Virus record (IMG/VR): IMGVR_UViG_3300018082_000002
Location: 1-46,927 of that record
Reading direction: 5' to 3' (one strand)
Source of the DNA: a virus
Length of the DNA: 46,927 nt
Each line of letters opens with the position of its first letter. Positions within the stretch are counted from its first letter, which is position 1. Below, one piece after another: positions 15,644-24,170 of the stretch. The notes beneath the pieces are model-generated. The model was not told the DNA's origin and searched no databases. It was given only the letters and a program-made list of their open reading frames with translations. Made by a program: the position numbers and the translations under genes.

Positions 15644-16033
15644 TTAAGGAGTTGGAACAAATACTGCTATTGATTCACCACTTGCAAATATTAAATCAGT
15701 TTCATCTACATTTCCATCAGTTAAAGGAGTCCAGTATCCAGCACCAATTATACTACTAATGCTAGGATTAATTCCATTAATTCCATTAATTCCATCAATC
15801 CCATCTATACCATCTACTCCATCCATTCCGGGCGGACCAGAGCCAATTATAGAAACATTAGAAATATTAGAAATTGAGCTAGAAATTGCAGCTATTTGTG
15901 CTAAAAAAGCATCTTGTAGTTGTTTAACTGCACCAATTAATTGGTTAATAACTTGGAATAAAGGATTATCTTTATTCTGTAATCCTGTTATTAGTAATTG
16001 TGATTTTAATCTTTCTAGTTTAGGTTGCTTCAT
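15644..16033 (-). CDS. Collagen-like trimeric fibre stalk protein
   Basis: The 129-residue protein has an N-terminal coiled coil (residues about 18-55, QVINQLIGAVKQLQDAFLAQ). It is followed by a collagen-like run of Gly-X-Y triplets (GPPGMDGVDGIDGIDGINGI, about 63-88) and a short aromatic tail. This is a typical trimeric stalk between a phage particle and a head domain. It probably works with the neighbouring fibres. Confidence 0.65.
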   Translation of the reverse strand: MKQPKLERLKSQLLITGLQNKDNPLFQVINQLIGAVKQLQDAFLAQIAAISSSISNISNVSIIGSGPPGMDGVDGIDGIDGINGINGINPSISSIIGAGYWTPLTDGNVDETDLIFASGESIAVFVPTP

Positions 16034-16311
16034 TAGCCTGGATACATTGTTGCTACTGGTCTAGCAAATATAATAATTTTGGAAATCTTAAATGTTTCAT
16101 CTATTTCAGTTGTCTTACCTTGCAAAAAGGCACGTTGCTGAGTAAAATTACATAATTTATGCGGTTCGATACTATTAGTTGATGATAAGACCAAATTAGC
16201 TAAGTTCTGAGATTTAACCGAATCAAGACTAAGCAGAGTCATTTTGAAATTTCCTGAGCCTGTTATTCTCAGTCTAATAACGTCAAAATGTAAAATTGCT
16301 TCACCTGGCAT
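16033..16311 (-). CDS. Small virion-associated protein of unknown function
   Basis: The 92-residue protein is flanked by fibre genes. It is beta-rich at the start (ILHFDVIRLRITGSGNFKMTL) and has a C-terminal hydrophobic strand (KISKIIIFARPVATMYPG). No family was recognised; structural role by context. Confidence 0.5.
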   Translation of the reverse strand: MPGEAILHFDVIRLRITGSGNFKMTLLSLDSVKSQNLANLVLSSTNSIEPHKLCNFTQQRAFLQGKTTEIDETFKISKIIIFARPVATMYPG

Positions 16312-16313
16312 TA

Positions 16314-16544
16314 TTACTGCTCACCTATTGGACCAGTCTTAAAAATTGGGTCTGGAATTTTAACATCTACAAAAGTAGTAGCACCGAGCCTCTCGTATAA
16401 GGTATCATGAGTTTTGTTTGGAACTAATGTATATATACCAGAAGGGTCACCAATAAATACAAAATCAGCGGTGCCACCAAAATCAATACTTCCTGAACCA
16501 ACAAGAATTACTTTCGGACCATCTTGTGTTACAGTTAATATCAT
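16314..16544 (-). CDS. Small protein continuing a BACON-like domain in a second frame
   Basis: This 76-residue frame opens MILTVTQDGPKVILVGSGSI. BACON domains end with a strand reading like 'GTITV..-TVTQ', and the preceding gene stops right after RSGTITVVVV. The two overlap by four bases (ATGA). So the last strand of the BACON domain seems to lie at the start of this frame, either because the gene was split by an indel or because two chains complement each other. The remainder (FIGDPSGIYTLVPNKTHDTL) is beta-rich and unassigned. Confidence 0.5.
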   Translation of the reverse strand: MILTVTQDGPKVILVGSGSIDFGGTADFVFIGDPSGIYTLVPNKTHDTLYERLGATTFVDVKIPDPIFKTGPIGEQ

Positions 16545-17512
16545 ACAACAACCACTGTAATAGTGCCAGAACGAAATCCTTCTGTGTTTTCTTCAACAAT
16601 ATAACTAATTTCACCATTACCAATTCCAAAACTACCAGATATTATTACTAGCCAGGGTTCAGAACTAATTGCACTCCATACACAACCAGCTTCTACTGTT
16701 ACTGTAATAATTCCAGAACCACCATCCTTTGGAAAATGATTCGATGTAGGAAAAATATCAATATTACACACCAAAACAGAAAATGTTACACAATCAATAT
16801 TACTAACTAGAGAAATTGCGTTAGGAACATCATATTTATAAGCCTGAATTTCATAACAATATTCACCAACTGCATGAACATAATCCTTGAATAGATAATC
16901 AGTCTGACCATTTACCCAAGGCAAACTACCAACTACATCAAATGGGCCAGCATCTTTTGACCTTCTTATAACTAAACCAGTAGGATTTTCGGCTGATGAA
17001 TTATCGTAGCTGAAAGTAATCTCAACATCACCCTCGTCCGTATCTGGGTCAAATATCTCATTTTGATGATTAACATTATCCGGGGTATCAGTTAATGTAT
17101 CTGGAAAGTCAGTATCAGGGTCTAATCCAATATATTGTAAATGAAATTCCCTTGTTCCCAGAAGACTATTAACTACACCACGAATTTTAGAAGTCCAAAA
17201 GAAATTACCACTTCCATCTGGATAAATAACTTGACCACCACCTGTTATATCAAATGTCTTATCATCTCCTGTATTAACAATAGTTTTTACAATACTTATC
17301 TGTCCTAAACTATCTGTCCCAACCGCACTTGCGCCAGTAGGAAATAATTGAATAGAAATAGTAGGGTCACTTGGTGGTAATCCAACTCCAATAGCAAATA
17401 ATACTATAATACTTGGACCAAGAATAGCTGCATCACCAGGAATCTGAGCAATAGGAAATCCATCATTAGCCTGATTGTGAGTTAATCCAGTTATATCTCT
17501 AAAATTTGGCAT
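16541..17512 (-). CDS. Tail protein with FnIII-like and BACON-like domains
   Basis: The 323-residue protein has an N-terminal unknown beta region. It is followed by an FnIII-like domain (GDVEITFSYDNSSAENPTGL ... GEYCYEIQAYKY, about residues 155-240) and a C-terminal BACON-like domain (CVWSAISSEPWLVI near 281-294; GEISYIVEENTEGFRSGTIT near 302-321). BACON and FnIII domains in phages usually help virions bind glycans. The BACON domain seems truncated at its last strand, which resumes in the next frame. Located among the fibre genes. Confidence 0.65.
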   Translation of the reverse strand: MPNFRDITGLTHNQANDGFPIAQIPGDAAILGPSIIVLFAIGVGLPPSDPTISIQLFPTGASAVGTDSLGQISIVKTIVNTGDDKTFDITGGGQVIYPDGSGNFFWTSKIRGVVNSLLGTREFHLQYIGLDPDTDFPDTLTDTPDNVNHQNEIFDPDTDEGDVEITFSYDNSSAENPTGLVIRRSKDAGPFDVVGSLPWVNGQTDYLFKDYVHAVGEYCYEIQAYKYDVPNAISLVSNIDCVTFSVLVCNIDIFPTSNHFPKDGGSGIITVTVEAGCVWSAISSEPWLVIISGSFGIGNGEISYIVEENTEGFRSGTITVVVV

Positions 17513-17901
17513 TACGTTGCCTGAATCCTTGGAGTAATCCTAATCAAACTTCCATTTACCGGACTGAAGGGTAAAACAGATGCAGGAAATCTTTCGGCCC
17601 ATAGTAATACATTAGAACCATCTACAATATAATATCCGTAAACCGTCCCGGGTGCTCCAGTAACTCCAGTAAAACTAAAATCTTGTGCAGTGTAAGTTGC
17701 AATTCCAGTAGCCGCAATAGACCATGTTCCGAATACTAGAGTCTTATTAGCGTATCCACCACCAGTAACTTCAGTATAAGAAGCGGCCGTATCAGCTTCA
17801 GCAGGAATTTTATTATTGCTATATAGCTTTAGAGTAAGGTTCTGATTTAACCACTTCTGAAGTGCAGCAACTTCACCTACGTCTGGGACTAATAACGACA
17901 T
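17512..17901 (-). CDS. Small virion protein of a widespread phage family, beta-rich
   Basis: The 129-residue protein matches a pattern I recognise in many phages: LVPDVGEVAALQKWLNQ, LKLYSNNKIPAEADTAASYT, VTGGGYANKTL, and VYGYYIVDGSNVLLWAERFP. These genes sit near tail or fibre genes and are annotated as structural without known function. It overlaps its neighbours by a single base at each end. Confidence 0.6.
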   Translation of the reverse strand: MSLLVPDVGEVAALQKWLNQNLTLKLYSNNKIPAEADTAASYTEVTGGGYANKTLVFGTWSIAATGIATYTAQDFSFTGVTGAPGTVYGYYIVDGSNVLLWAERFPASVLPFSPVNGSLIRITPRIQAT

Positions 17902-19415
17902 TATACCAGCCTCGATTCCGCACCAATTATTAAATCATTAATATTTACTAATGCCACCGTATTAACTTTCACATCAAATTTCCAAGGTACCCATCTAATT
18001 CCCTTTGGGTCCAACCCATTTGCATAATTTCCTACTAGTAGTCTATGGTCTGGTAAACTACAGTATAAGATTTGATTCACAGAATCATTTAATACCTGGA
18101 TAAATCTGGTATTGCTTTTACTTTGTCTTAACCAAAAATCACTAATTTTCCAACTCAATTCTGGTAGAGCATATCTACCATTAAAAATTATTATTCCTTT
18201 GAGGGAGGCAATAATAAGAAAATCAACACTAGATGAACCAGAATCAATTACAGTTGCTATTCCATGAACAGGACAACCATTACCTTGGTCAACAACAGTT
18301 AATGGCCAAGTAGAAGGAATGTCTTCATTATCAACGTATGATACCGTTCTATTCCTTTTCATTACATAAAAAACATCTCTTAATTCCTGATGATTTGTAA
18401 TAGGATTACCATCTGGTGGCACTACCAAAATTCCTTCTATTTGATTAATGGCTTCTGGTTCTCCTATTTCAGATACGTAAACAAGAGAAATATCAGTAAA
18501 AGTAGTAGAAAGGCAAAGGCGATTGTGATAAACAGAAAGAGCAGCGCCGGCAGGAATCTCCGAAAAATTATCCAACAAGTGACTAGCATCTTCAAGTAAA
18601 TCTGCGTCAAAGAATGAAATATTTGGTAATGAAGTGCCTACGTTATCAGGAATTGTAGCACCTGGAATGAAAAAGTATTGATAACCAGTAGTATTGCCAT
18701 TGTAACTTGTAATAACTTTCGTGGCAACAATATGTCTCTTTGTAACAAATGATTGCCCTGAGACTGGAACAGTAGTAAATGAGACTGATAAATTAGAATT
18801 AGTAACAAATGTATTAAAAGCAGCTGGGGGAGTCAAATAACCAGTATCAGTTTCAAATACCACGCCAAACAAATGGAATCCAGCATCAGTATTTCCAGCC
18901 GCTCCATTTGCTATTGTAAGAGCACCAGAAGGAGGATTACCAGCCGCTTTTCTTGCTGCACTCCCAGTTCCTAAATATACATATAAAAAATTAGATTGTA
19001 GACCCTTTTCAATATTTATTCCACCAGCAGTAAATGTCTTAAATGGAGTGATATAAGCTCGTCCTGCAACTGGAACAAAAGCAAAATCTTCCATTCCAGC
19101 AATAGTTAAGATGGGACCAAAGACAGTTGCCGAATCTACCACATGATAAATTTTGCCATCGGTCCCATCATAAGTTAATACCAGTAAAGTGTTTTTATCT
19201 TGGGTAACATAATTATAGAGTCTAACTATATTACCCAAGGGAACTACAACATTTTGGTGTTTATCTATTCCATCTCTTGTGCCAAAAGAGTTCACACCAA
19301 TATATTTTACATTTTCACAATCAGAAAAATGGTCTATGGGAGTATTATCTGGGTCTCCCTTATCCCATAGACCATTAAATTCGTTGATTTCAATAGGCTC
19401 GTTTTCGTGAATCAT
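17901..19415 (-). CDS. Putative tail nozzle / stabilisation protein, beta-propeller-like
   Basis: The 504-residue protein begins PIEINEFNGLWDKGDPDNTP and CENVKYIGVNSFGTRDGID, the hallmark N-terminus of podovirus 'stabilisation' or nozzle proteins. It continues with repeated beta units (VLTYDGTDGKIYHV; YCSLPDHRLLVGNY) consistent with a propeller. Position after the adaptor and beta-helix genes supports a role at the distal end of the short tail, comparable to T7 gp12; direct similarity to gp12 was not tested. Confidence 0.65.
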   Translation of the reverse strand: MIHENEPIEINEFNGLWDKGDPDNTPIDHFSDCENVKYIGVNSFGTRDGIDKHQNVVVPLGNIVRLYNYVTQDKNTLLVLTYDGTDGKIYHVVDSATVFGPILTIAGMEDFAFVPVAGRAYITPFKTFTAGGINIEKGLQSNFLYVYLGTGSAARKAAGNPPSGALTIANGAAGNTDAGFHLFGVVFETDTGYLTPPAAFNTFVTNSNLSVSFTTVPVSGQSFVTKRHIVATKVITSYNGNTTGYQYFFIPGATIPDNVGTSLPNISFFDADLLEDASHLLDNFSEIPAGAALSVYHNRLCLSTTFTDISLVYVSEIGEPEAINQIEGILVVPPDGNPITNHQELRDVFYVMKRNRTVSYVDNEDIPSTWPLTVVDQGNGCPVHGIATVIDSGSSSVDFLIIASLKGIIIFNGRYALPELSWKISDFWLRQSKSNTRFIQVLNDSVNQILYCSLPDHRLLVGNYANGLDPKGIRWVPWKFDVKVNTVALVNINDLIIGAESRLV

Positions 19416-20299
19416 TATACTGGTCTAGCAATAGTTTCCCCAGCTTCAGTATGATTCCCTACCCACATAATACCAGCAGCAATTTTCAATCTTGCTGTAA
19501 TATTAGTAGGAACAGCAAATCTACAGTTAGTAATCAAGCCAGTATCACCAGCACGGTCTACCTTAACATAAACAGTTGGTGGAGTTGCATCCTCAAGATT
19601 TGAGAAATCACAATCTTCCACCCATAAATCAACAACGCCTCCATTAGTAGCTTCTCCTATACCAGCAGCAGTGAGATTATGGAATAAACTTCTTTTTACA
19701 CGAACTTGTGATGGGAATCCAAATAGTGAATCATCAAATACTAAACCAGAACCTCCCCAACAAAATTCACAGTCATCAAACAAGGCATCTGCTGCTTGAT
19801 AGTTAGCATCACCATCTAACAATACAACAGTTCCAGTTGGACCCTCAAATTTACATCCATATGCTCTAAATCTCGCACCATTCTTTGTACCAACACCGCC
19901 AGGTCTATTGCCATTGACATTCAGAGCATAATCAGCAGTATCTTCAACTTCAATTCCAACATTAATAAACGTGATATCATTCGCTTTAACCTGAATACCT
20001 TCTTTTCCAACAACAGTAGATTGAACTCCAACTGAACCCCTATTGCCTGCTCCAATTAACGTGAAGTTACTTAGAGAAGCCGGAAGAACTAAATTACCTT
20101 CATTGTAGAATCCAGGTCCAAGAAATGCAATATCACCTGGTTCTGCAATGGCAAATAAATCTTTTATTGTGTCTACTCTCATTCCAAATATTGGTGCTCC
20201 ACTTCCTACATACCAATTACTTTTAGCGTACGGATAACCTCCCGCTAGAACTCCCGCCGCCGCTCCTTGTTTTACTTGTGACCAAAGATTTTGTCCCAT
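19415..20299 (-). CDS. Right-handed beta-helix virion protein
   Basis: The 294-residue protein carries pectate-lyase-like helix rungs: IAEPGDIAFLGPGFYNEGNL near 50-70, NFTLIGAGNRGSVG, GIQVKANDITFINVGIEVED, and FDDCEFCWGGSGLVFDDSLF. This fold is common in tailspikes, but at this length and directly after the adaptor gene it may be a structural tail component. No clear catalytic triad of a glycosidase was seen. Good TGGAGGAAAAAA binding site before ATG 20299. Confidence 0.65.
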   Translation of the reverse strand: MGQNLWSQVKQGAAAGVLAGGYPYAKSNWYVGSGAPIFGMRVDTIKDLFAIAEPGDIAFLGPGFYNEGNLVLPASLSNFTLIGAGNRGSVGVQSTVVGKEGIQVKANDITFINVGIEVEDTADYALNVNGNRPGGVGTKNGARFRAYGCKFEGPTGTVVLLDGDANYQAADALFDDCEFCWGGSGLVFDDSLFGFPSQVRVKRSLFHNLTAAGIGEATNGGVVDLWVEDCDFSNLEDATPPTVYVKVDRAGDTGLITNCRFAVPTNITARLKIAAGIMWVGNHTEAGETIARPV

Positions 20300-20335
20300 T
20301 TTTTCCTCCAGCTCTTAATGAGCCAGTAACTAACG

Positions 20336-21034
20336 TTACCAGAGTCCTCTACTTTTGAATGATGCACGGAATGGTCTATGCCTAGTAGTGATTGCTTGTT
20401 TTGCTTTACTCTCAATTCCAGTTACTCTATCAATTGCCAATAAAGCATTTCCATTTAATTCATCAGCTCTTGCTTTATTCTCCATAATAAACTGAGCTAT
20501 CAAGGCGGCAGTTCTAAAATGGAGAAATGACTCAGCATTGATTACTCCAATAATGGAATTTTGGTCAGTAACAGCAGTAAATAAAGTCTTTATATAATCA
20601 ATTTTTAGGTCATTATCTCCATCAGCAGATAGTAACCTAATTTCATTGGAAATCCATGCCCAAATTAAAAATCTATTGGTTTCTTGGCCTTCTAAATAGT
20701 GTGGCAAATATTCCTTTTTTGTCATTGGAATAAATGGGTCAGAATTTCTTTGTCTTTCCCATAGTTGTTGAATTTCAACTAAATTAGAAGGTAGTCTAGC
20801 TGGAAGAGCCGTATCAAATCCAACAGCAGTTATTCCAGCATCAACAGGAATTACAGCAGAAGTCTCATTAGTCACAGGAGCATTACTAAGCTCAAAAAGT
20901 TCCCTAAGCTCTTTAAGAGCCATTTTGAGATATGGCAATTGAACAGTATAAGTGTATACATCCTTAGCAGTATCATTAAGTAGCGCGGCGGCGCTATCCA
21001 TTATTTCTCCCGCGGTCGTATCTGGAGTGGCCAC
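20336..21034 (-). CDS. Head-tail adaptor candidate
   Basis: The start is GTG at 21034. The 232-residue protein matches the general plan of podovirus adaptor proteins: an N-terminal helix (IMDSAAALLNDTAKDVYTY), YLKMALKELRELFELSN near residue 30, a central beta region (PARLPSNLVEIQQLWERQRN), and LKIDYIKTLFTAVTD near 143, followed by C-terminal helices. The GGAG nine bases before GTG supports the start. It probably binds the portal and passes DNA to the nozzle. Confidence 0.65.
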   Translation of the reverse strand: MATPDTTAGEIMDSAAALLNDTAKDVYTYTVQLPYLKMALKELRELFELSNAPVTNETSAVIPVDAGITAVGFDTALPARLPSNLVEIQQLWERQRNSDPFIPMTKKEYLPHYLEGQETNRFLIWAWISNEIRLLSADGDNDLKIDYIKTLFTAVTDQNSIIGVINAESFLHFRTAALIAQFIMENKARADELNGNALLAIDRVTGIESKAKQAITTRHRPFRASFKSRGLW

Positions 21035-21040
21035 TTAATA

Positions 21041-21736
21041 TTACTCCACAAATTTGAGATTCAATTTCTTAGCAGCTTCAATATCTATTACTGCCTTACA
21101 ATTCGGACAGATTGGGAATAGAGGATTTCTCATTGAACCACAAGCTACACATCGAACAGTTTCCATTGCTTGAAAATCCTGTAACCATTCCTTAGTATTC
21201 AATCCAAGTTCTCTAGCCGAAAGTCTCATATCATCTGAGACTGCTAATGGATTTCCATTACTTCTTGACCAAAGAGTATCAGCCATTCTTACTAAAGTTG
21301 CATACCATCTCTTTTGATTTTCTCTTGCTTTATTAAGGTTACTTACATATTTAGTTTTCAGTTCAATTTCCTTAACCTCACCGGGTATAAAAAACAAACC
21401 TGGCATAACATCTGCCATATCACAAGCAAGTAAACCATTACAATAATCTCTAACAACTGAGTCAGCAATCTGGATTGATGAGACTGGAATCTCTAGTAAA
21501 GGTTGCTCATCATCTAATTCCCTCCACCAACTTGATGGGCCTACTACTAGTATTGACGGTTTCTCATAAGTACCAGCAGGAATAAAAAATCTTCCAGGCT
21601 GAATAGTATGCTTTACCTCATCAATATCTTTTGGATAGATTGAGATGACTGTGCTTTTATCAAGAGGATTAACTTGAGCACGTATAGTACGTCTATGAAT
21701 ATTACCCATTGTTGGGAACGCTCCTACAGTTGACAT
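21041..21736 (-). CDS. Virion protein with C-terminal zinc ribbon
   Basis: The 231-residue protein ends with CVACGSMRNPLFPICPNCKA (about residues 197-216), a clear two-knuckle zinc ribbon. The N-terminal half is beta-rich (VISIYPKDIDEVKHTIQPGR). It lies between head completion and adaptor genes, so a structural or assembly role is likely. I know similar zinc-tailed proteins from phage annotations, but not a function. Confidence 0.55.
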   Translation of the reverse strand: MSTVGAFPTMGNIHRRTIRAQVNPLDKSTVISIYPKDIDEVKHTIQPGRFFIPAGTYEKPSILVVGPSSWWRELDDEQPLLEIPVSSIQIADSVVRDYCNGLLACDMADVMPGLFFIPGEVKEIELKTKYVSNLNKARENQKRWYATLVRMADTLWSRSNGNPLAVSDDMRLSARELGLNTKEWLQDFQAMETVRCVACGSMRNPLFPICPNCKAVIDIEAAKKLNLKFVE

Positions 21737-22299
21737 TAGCTCTCCTTTGTGTAGTTATTGGGCACTACTATTGCTGTCTGACGAGTTAATGCGTCTGATA
21801 TACCAGTCTCATCACCAAAAACTTCCTCATAAATTTCATCAACTCTTTGTTTTTGTAACTCAAGAGCATTTTCATGGTTAGATTCTGGGTCTTTATATTT
21901 TGCTAAACTTTGCTTTCCTTGAGCCGCGTAAACCGTATCAATAACTATCTTACAAACTTCCATTTTTGGTGGTAAAGCATTACCACGTTTATCCTCAAAT
22001 ACGAACATAGGTTCATATGATAATTTCGATATTGGGAGTTCATCTTGATTTATTTCTGGTACTATTACTAATCTCTCCAAGACGAACTTATTTTGAATCC
22101 ACTGACGATATTTTGGAACCTCTCTTACTTCTGTCACTGTTCTAATAAATATTCCAGATTCAGTAAAATCATCATAAGTTCCACGTCTTTTTTCAAACTG
22201 GTCTTCACTGAAGACAATTCTCCAGATTGGTCTTCCAGTCATTGTATCAATTCCGAAAAGGCTTATCAGTTGATTATTAAGAGATTTAATGTTTTCCAT
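21736..22299 (-). CDS. Head-completion region protein of unknown function
   Basis: The 187-residue protein (LNNQLISLFGIDTMTGRPIW; WRIVFSEDQFEKRRGTYDDF) belongs to an uncharacterised family I associate with podovirus head genes. It overlaps the next gene by one base. A hairpin at 22310-22346 precedes it. Acidic C-terminus. No catalytic motif was seen. Confidence 0.55.
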   Translation of the reverse strand: MENIKSLNNQLISLFGIDTMTGRPIWRIVFSEDQFEKRRGTYDDFTESGIFIRTVTEVREVPKYRQWIQNKFVLERLVIVPEINQDELPISKLSYEPMFVFEDKRGNALPPKMEVCKIVIDTVYAAQGKQSLAKYKDPESNHENALELQKQRVDEIYEEVFGDETGISDALTRQTAIVVPNNYTKES

Positions 22300-22309
22300 A
22301 AATTTAAGC

Positions 22310-22346
22310 GCCGATTCCTGTTACTAACATCGCATCCTGAATCGGC
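22310..22346 (-). promoter_or_regulatory. Hairpin between capsid-cluster and downstream late genes
   Basis: GCCGATTC (22310-22317) and GAATCGGC (22339-22346) form a perfect 8-bp stem with a 21-base loop. It lies in the 83-base gap between the 63-residue gene and the 187-residue gene. No T-rich tail follows on the minus strand, so it is not a standard intrinsic terminator. It may be an RNA processing or stability element separating highly expressed capsid messages from the rest. Confidence 0.5.
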
Positions 22347-22382
22347 AAGAGGATACAAGTTAGCCCTTCCCCAAGAGAGACT

Positions 22383-22574
22383 TTACTTATCCTTGATTAC
22401 CTGAATTGCATCAAGTGTAGTAACACCATCAGTATTACCATCAAATCCTTCGTATTTTGAAGTAAGAGCTACAGTTGGCTTAGCAGTTGTTCCTCCCACT
22501 CCTGTCACAACGCATGGAACATTTACAATGTCTCCAACAATAAATTGAGATTGGATTCTATCTGAAGTTGCCAT
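22383..22574 (-). CDS. Small capsid-cluster protein, possible decoration
   Basis: The 63-residue protein (FIVGDIVNVPCVVTGVGGTT...PTVALTSKYEGFDGN) is beta-rich and lies just after the capsid and a second small protein. Such genes often code for head decoration or head-fibre base proteins. A GAAAGGGGGATTAA binding site precedes the start. Confidence 0.5.
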   Translation of the reverse strand: MATSDRIQSQFIVGDIVNVPCVVTGVGGTTAKPTVALTSKYEGFDGNTDGVTTLDAIQVIKDK

Positions 22575-22588
22575 TTAATCCCCCTTTC

Positions 22589-22903
22589 TTATTGAAGTGC
22601 TCCAACCCACCATTTTGCACTTGATGGGTCATAATAAAGCACTACAGGTCTATTTTGAATTGGTGTCAAGGCAGTTTTGATATTGCCAGTTGTCAGAAAT
22701 AGTCCTGGAGCAACATCAGTGAAACACAATACAAGCTCACCATATCCACTTGTAGGTGGAGTAATGGTTTCCAATTGAACAGTTCCAGTCACAAAAGTAA
22801 GTCTAGTTTTAGGTGAAATAGTAGCCGCAGAAGCAATAGTCGGTGGTAATGGTTGCTTATCGCTCTGAGCTACATTTAGGTCTTGATGAAGTAAGTCACT
22901 CAT
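22589..22903 (-). CDS. Putative head decoration protein
   Basis: The 104-residue protein directly follows the capsid gene, with AGGAGGATGAA before its ATG. A sequence of strands (RLTFVTGTVQLETITPP, GELVLCFTDVAPG, RPVVLYYDPSSAKWWVGA) suggests a beta-sandwich of the kind that caps capsomers. Function inferred from position and fold type. Confidence 0.55.
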   Translation of the reverse strand: MSDLLHQDLNVAQSDKQPLPPTIASAATISPKTRLTFVTGTVQLETITPPTSGYGELVLCFTDVAPGLFLTTGNIKTALTPIQNRPVVLYYDPSSAKWWVGALQ

Positions 22904-22912
22904 TTCATCCTC

Positions 22913-24160
22913 CTAGTAGCCAGAAGGCACTTGAAGTGCATCAATATAAGCAGTTGCCGCTGGATTTGATACAAAGGTCTGCATTCCATTGACCATGTAG
23001 AAAATATCAGCAGCAGCCACACCACCACTTGCACCGCGGATTTCAAAAATCTTTCTACCATCAGTTGTATAGAAACCAATTGGAAGAATTTCCGCTCGGC
23101 CCCATACATCAGAAACTACAAAGTCAACCCTCTTCTTGTCCCAGTTATAAGATACATGAACTGGAGCGCCAGCCATTTGCATCTTATCAAAGTACATATC
23201 TAAAGCTTCTTCTTTTGGTTGCTTCCAGATTACGCTTACGAGTTGACCAATTTCCTCATAGGCTTGTTTTTGCGCTGGATGCATCCAAGCATTTGGCTTA
23301 AAGTTATGGTCAATTCCTACACGATTTCCAATCTTATTAATTGCCAGTCTTGGAAGTGGTAGTGTTAGTGCTGAATTACCACCATTTACTCTATTGGACC
23401 TGATTTCTGGTGTTGAACTCCTTGAAAATCCTAACCAAGTTCCACTAGAAGCATTTGAATGATGATATGGCACACCAAACAATGCAGGAAGTGAGGCTGG
23501 AGAGGAAATACCATCAGTTACTAATACATCAGTTGCTACTGCACCAGCAACAGCAGGAGTTACATCAATGGTTTTGTTTTCAACATCCCATTTGGTAATA
23601 GTTCCCTTGCCGCGTAAGGTAGCAAGAGTAGTATCAAATACTTGAACAGTTTGACCAAAGCGCGTTAAACGAGCGCCAAAGCCATCAGATGTTAGAGTAT
23701 AAGTATCTGTCCCAGAAGCAGTTACTACAGTAGTAATAGTTCCAATGACTCCAGTTCCAGATTGCATCATTTGAGCGTCTAATTGACGCCTCAATTCATC
23801 AAGAGCAGTTGCCGTCAATCTACGAACTGCATTAGTGATTGCTTTACGGTCATCATCGGTAGCCCACTGTGTTAATTTCGTGTATTCAATATTCTCTGAA
23901 ACGAATACAGTTGATACCACAGCCTTATCCCAAGTTGGACCACCACCGCGACCTAAGTCACCACCATTAGCATCGAAATACTGAAATGAACCACCAGGAC
24001 GTAATTCAAGAGGAACACGCATTTGACGATTTGAAATTCGTTCCACATCACGTTTTTGAATCGTGGCATAAAACTTATCGTCTCTCTCAAAAAGAACACG
24101 AATTTTAGGAATAACTCTCTCAAGTTCTAAAGCCACAACTTGAGATTCAACTACAGCCAT
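22913..24160 (-). CDS. Major capsid protein (HK97-type)
   Basis: ATG 24160 is preferred over GTG 24169 because AGGTG lies seven bases upstream of it. The 415-residue protein follows the scaffold gene. It has an N-arm (QMRVPLELRPGGSFQYFDAN; FDANGGDLGR at about 62-71), a spine helix region with DDDRKAITNAVRRLTATALD, and a C-terminal A-domain part with FYTTDGRKIFEIRGASGGV (about 363-381). Its two segments FDANGGDLGR and the DG-K-FE-RGASGGV block recur in the 111-residue early gene at 7217. Confidence 0.88.
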   Translation of the reverse strand: MAVVESQVVALELERVIPKIRVLFERDDKFYATIQKRDVERISNRQMRVPLELRPGGSFQYFDANGGDLGRGGGPTWDKAVVSTVFVSENIEYTKLTQWATDDDRKAITNAVRRLTATALDELRRQLDAQMMQSGTGVIGTITTVVTASGTDTYTLTSDGFGARLTRFGQTVQVFDTTLATLRGKGTITKWDVENKTIDVTPAVAGAVATDVLVTDGISSPASLPALFGVPYHHSNASSGTWLGFSRSSTPEIRSNRVNGGNSALTLPLPRLAINKIGNRVGIDHNFKPNAWMHPAQKQAYEEIGQLVSVIWKQPKEEALDMYFDKMQMAGAPVHVSYNWDKKRVDFVVSDVWGRAEILPIGFYTTDGRKIFEIRGASGGVAAADIFYMVNGMQTFVSNPAATAYIDALQVPSGY

Positions 24161-24170
24161 AGTTTTCACC

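Noticed and set aside
16535-16560. Programmed -1 frameshift at the BACON junction
   Set aside because: The sequence GTGGTTGTTGTATGA has no X-XXY-YYZ slippery heptamer, so a split gene or coupled start is preferred.
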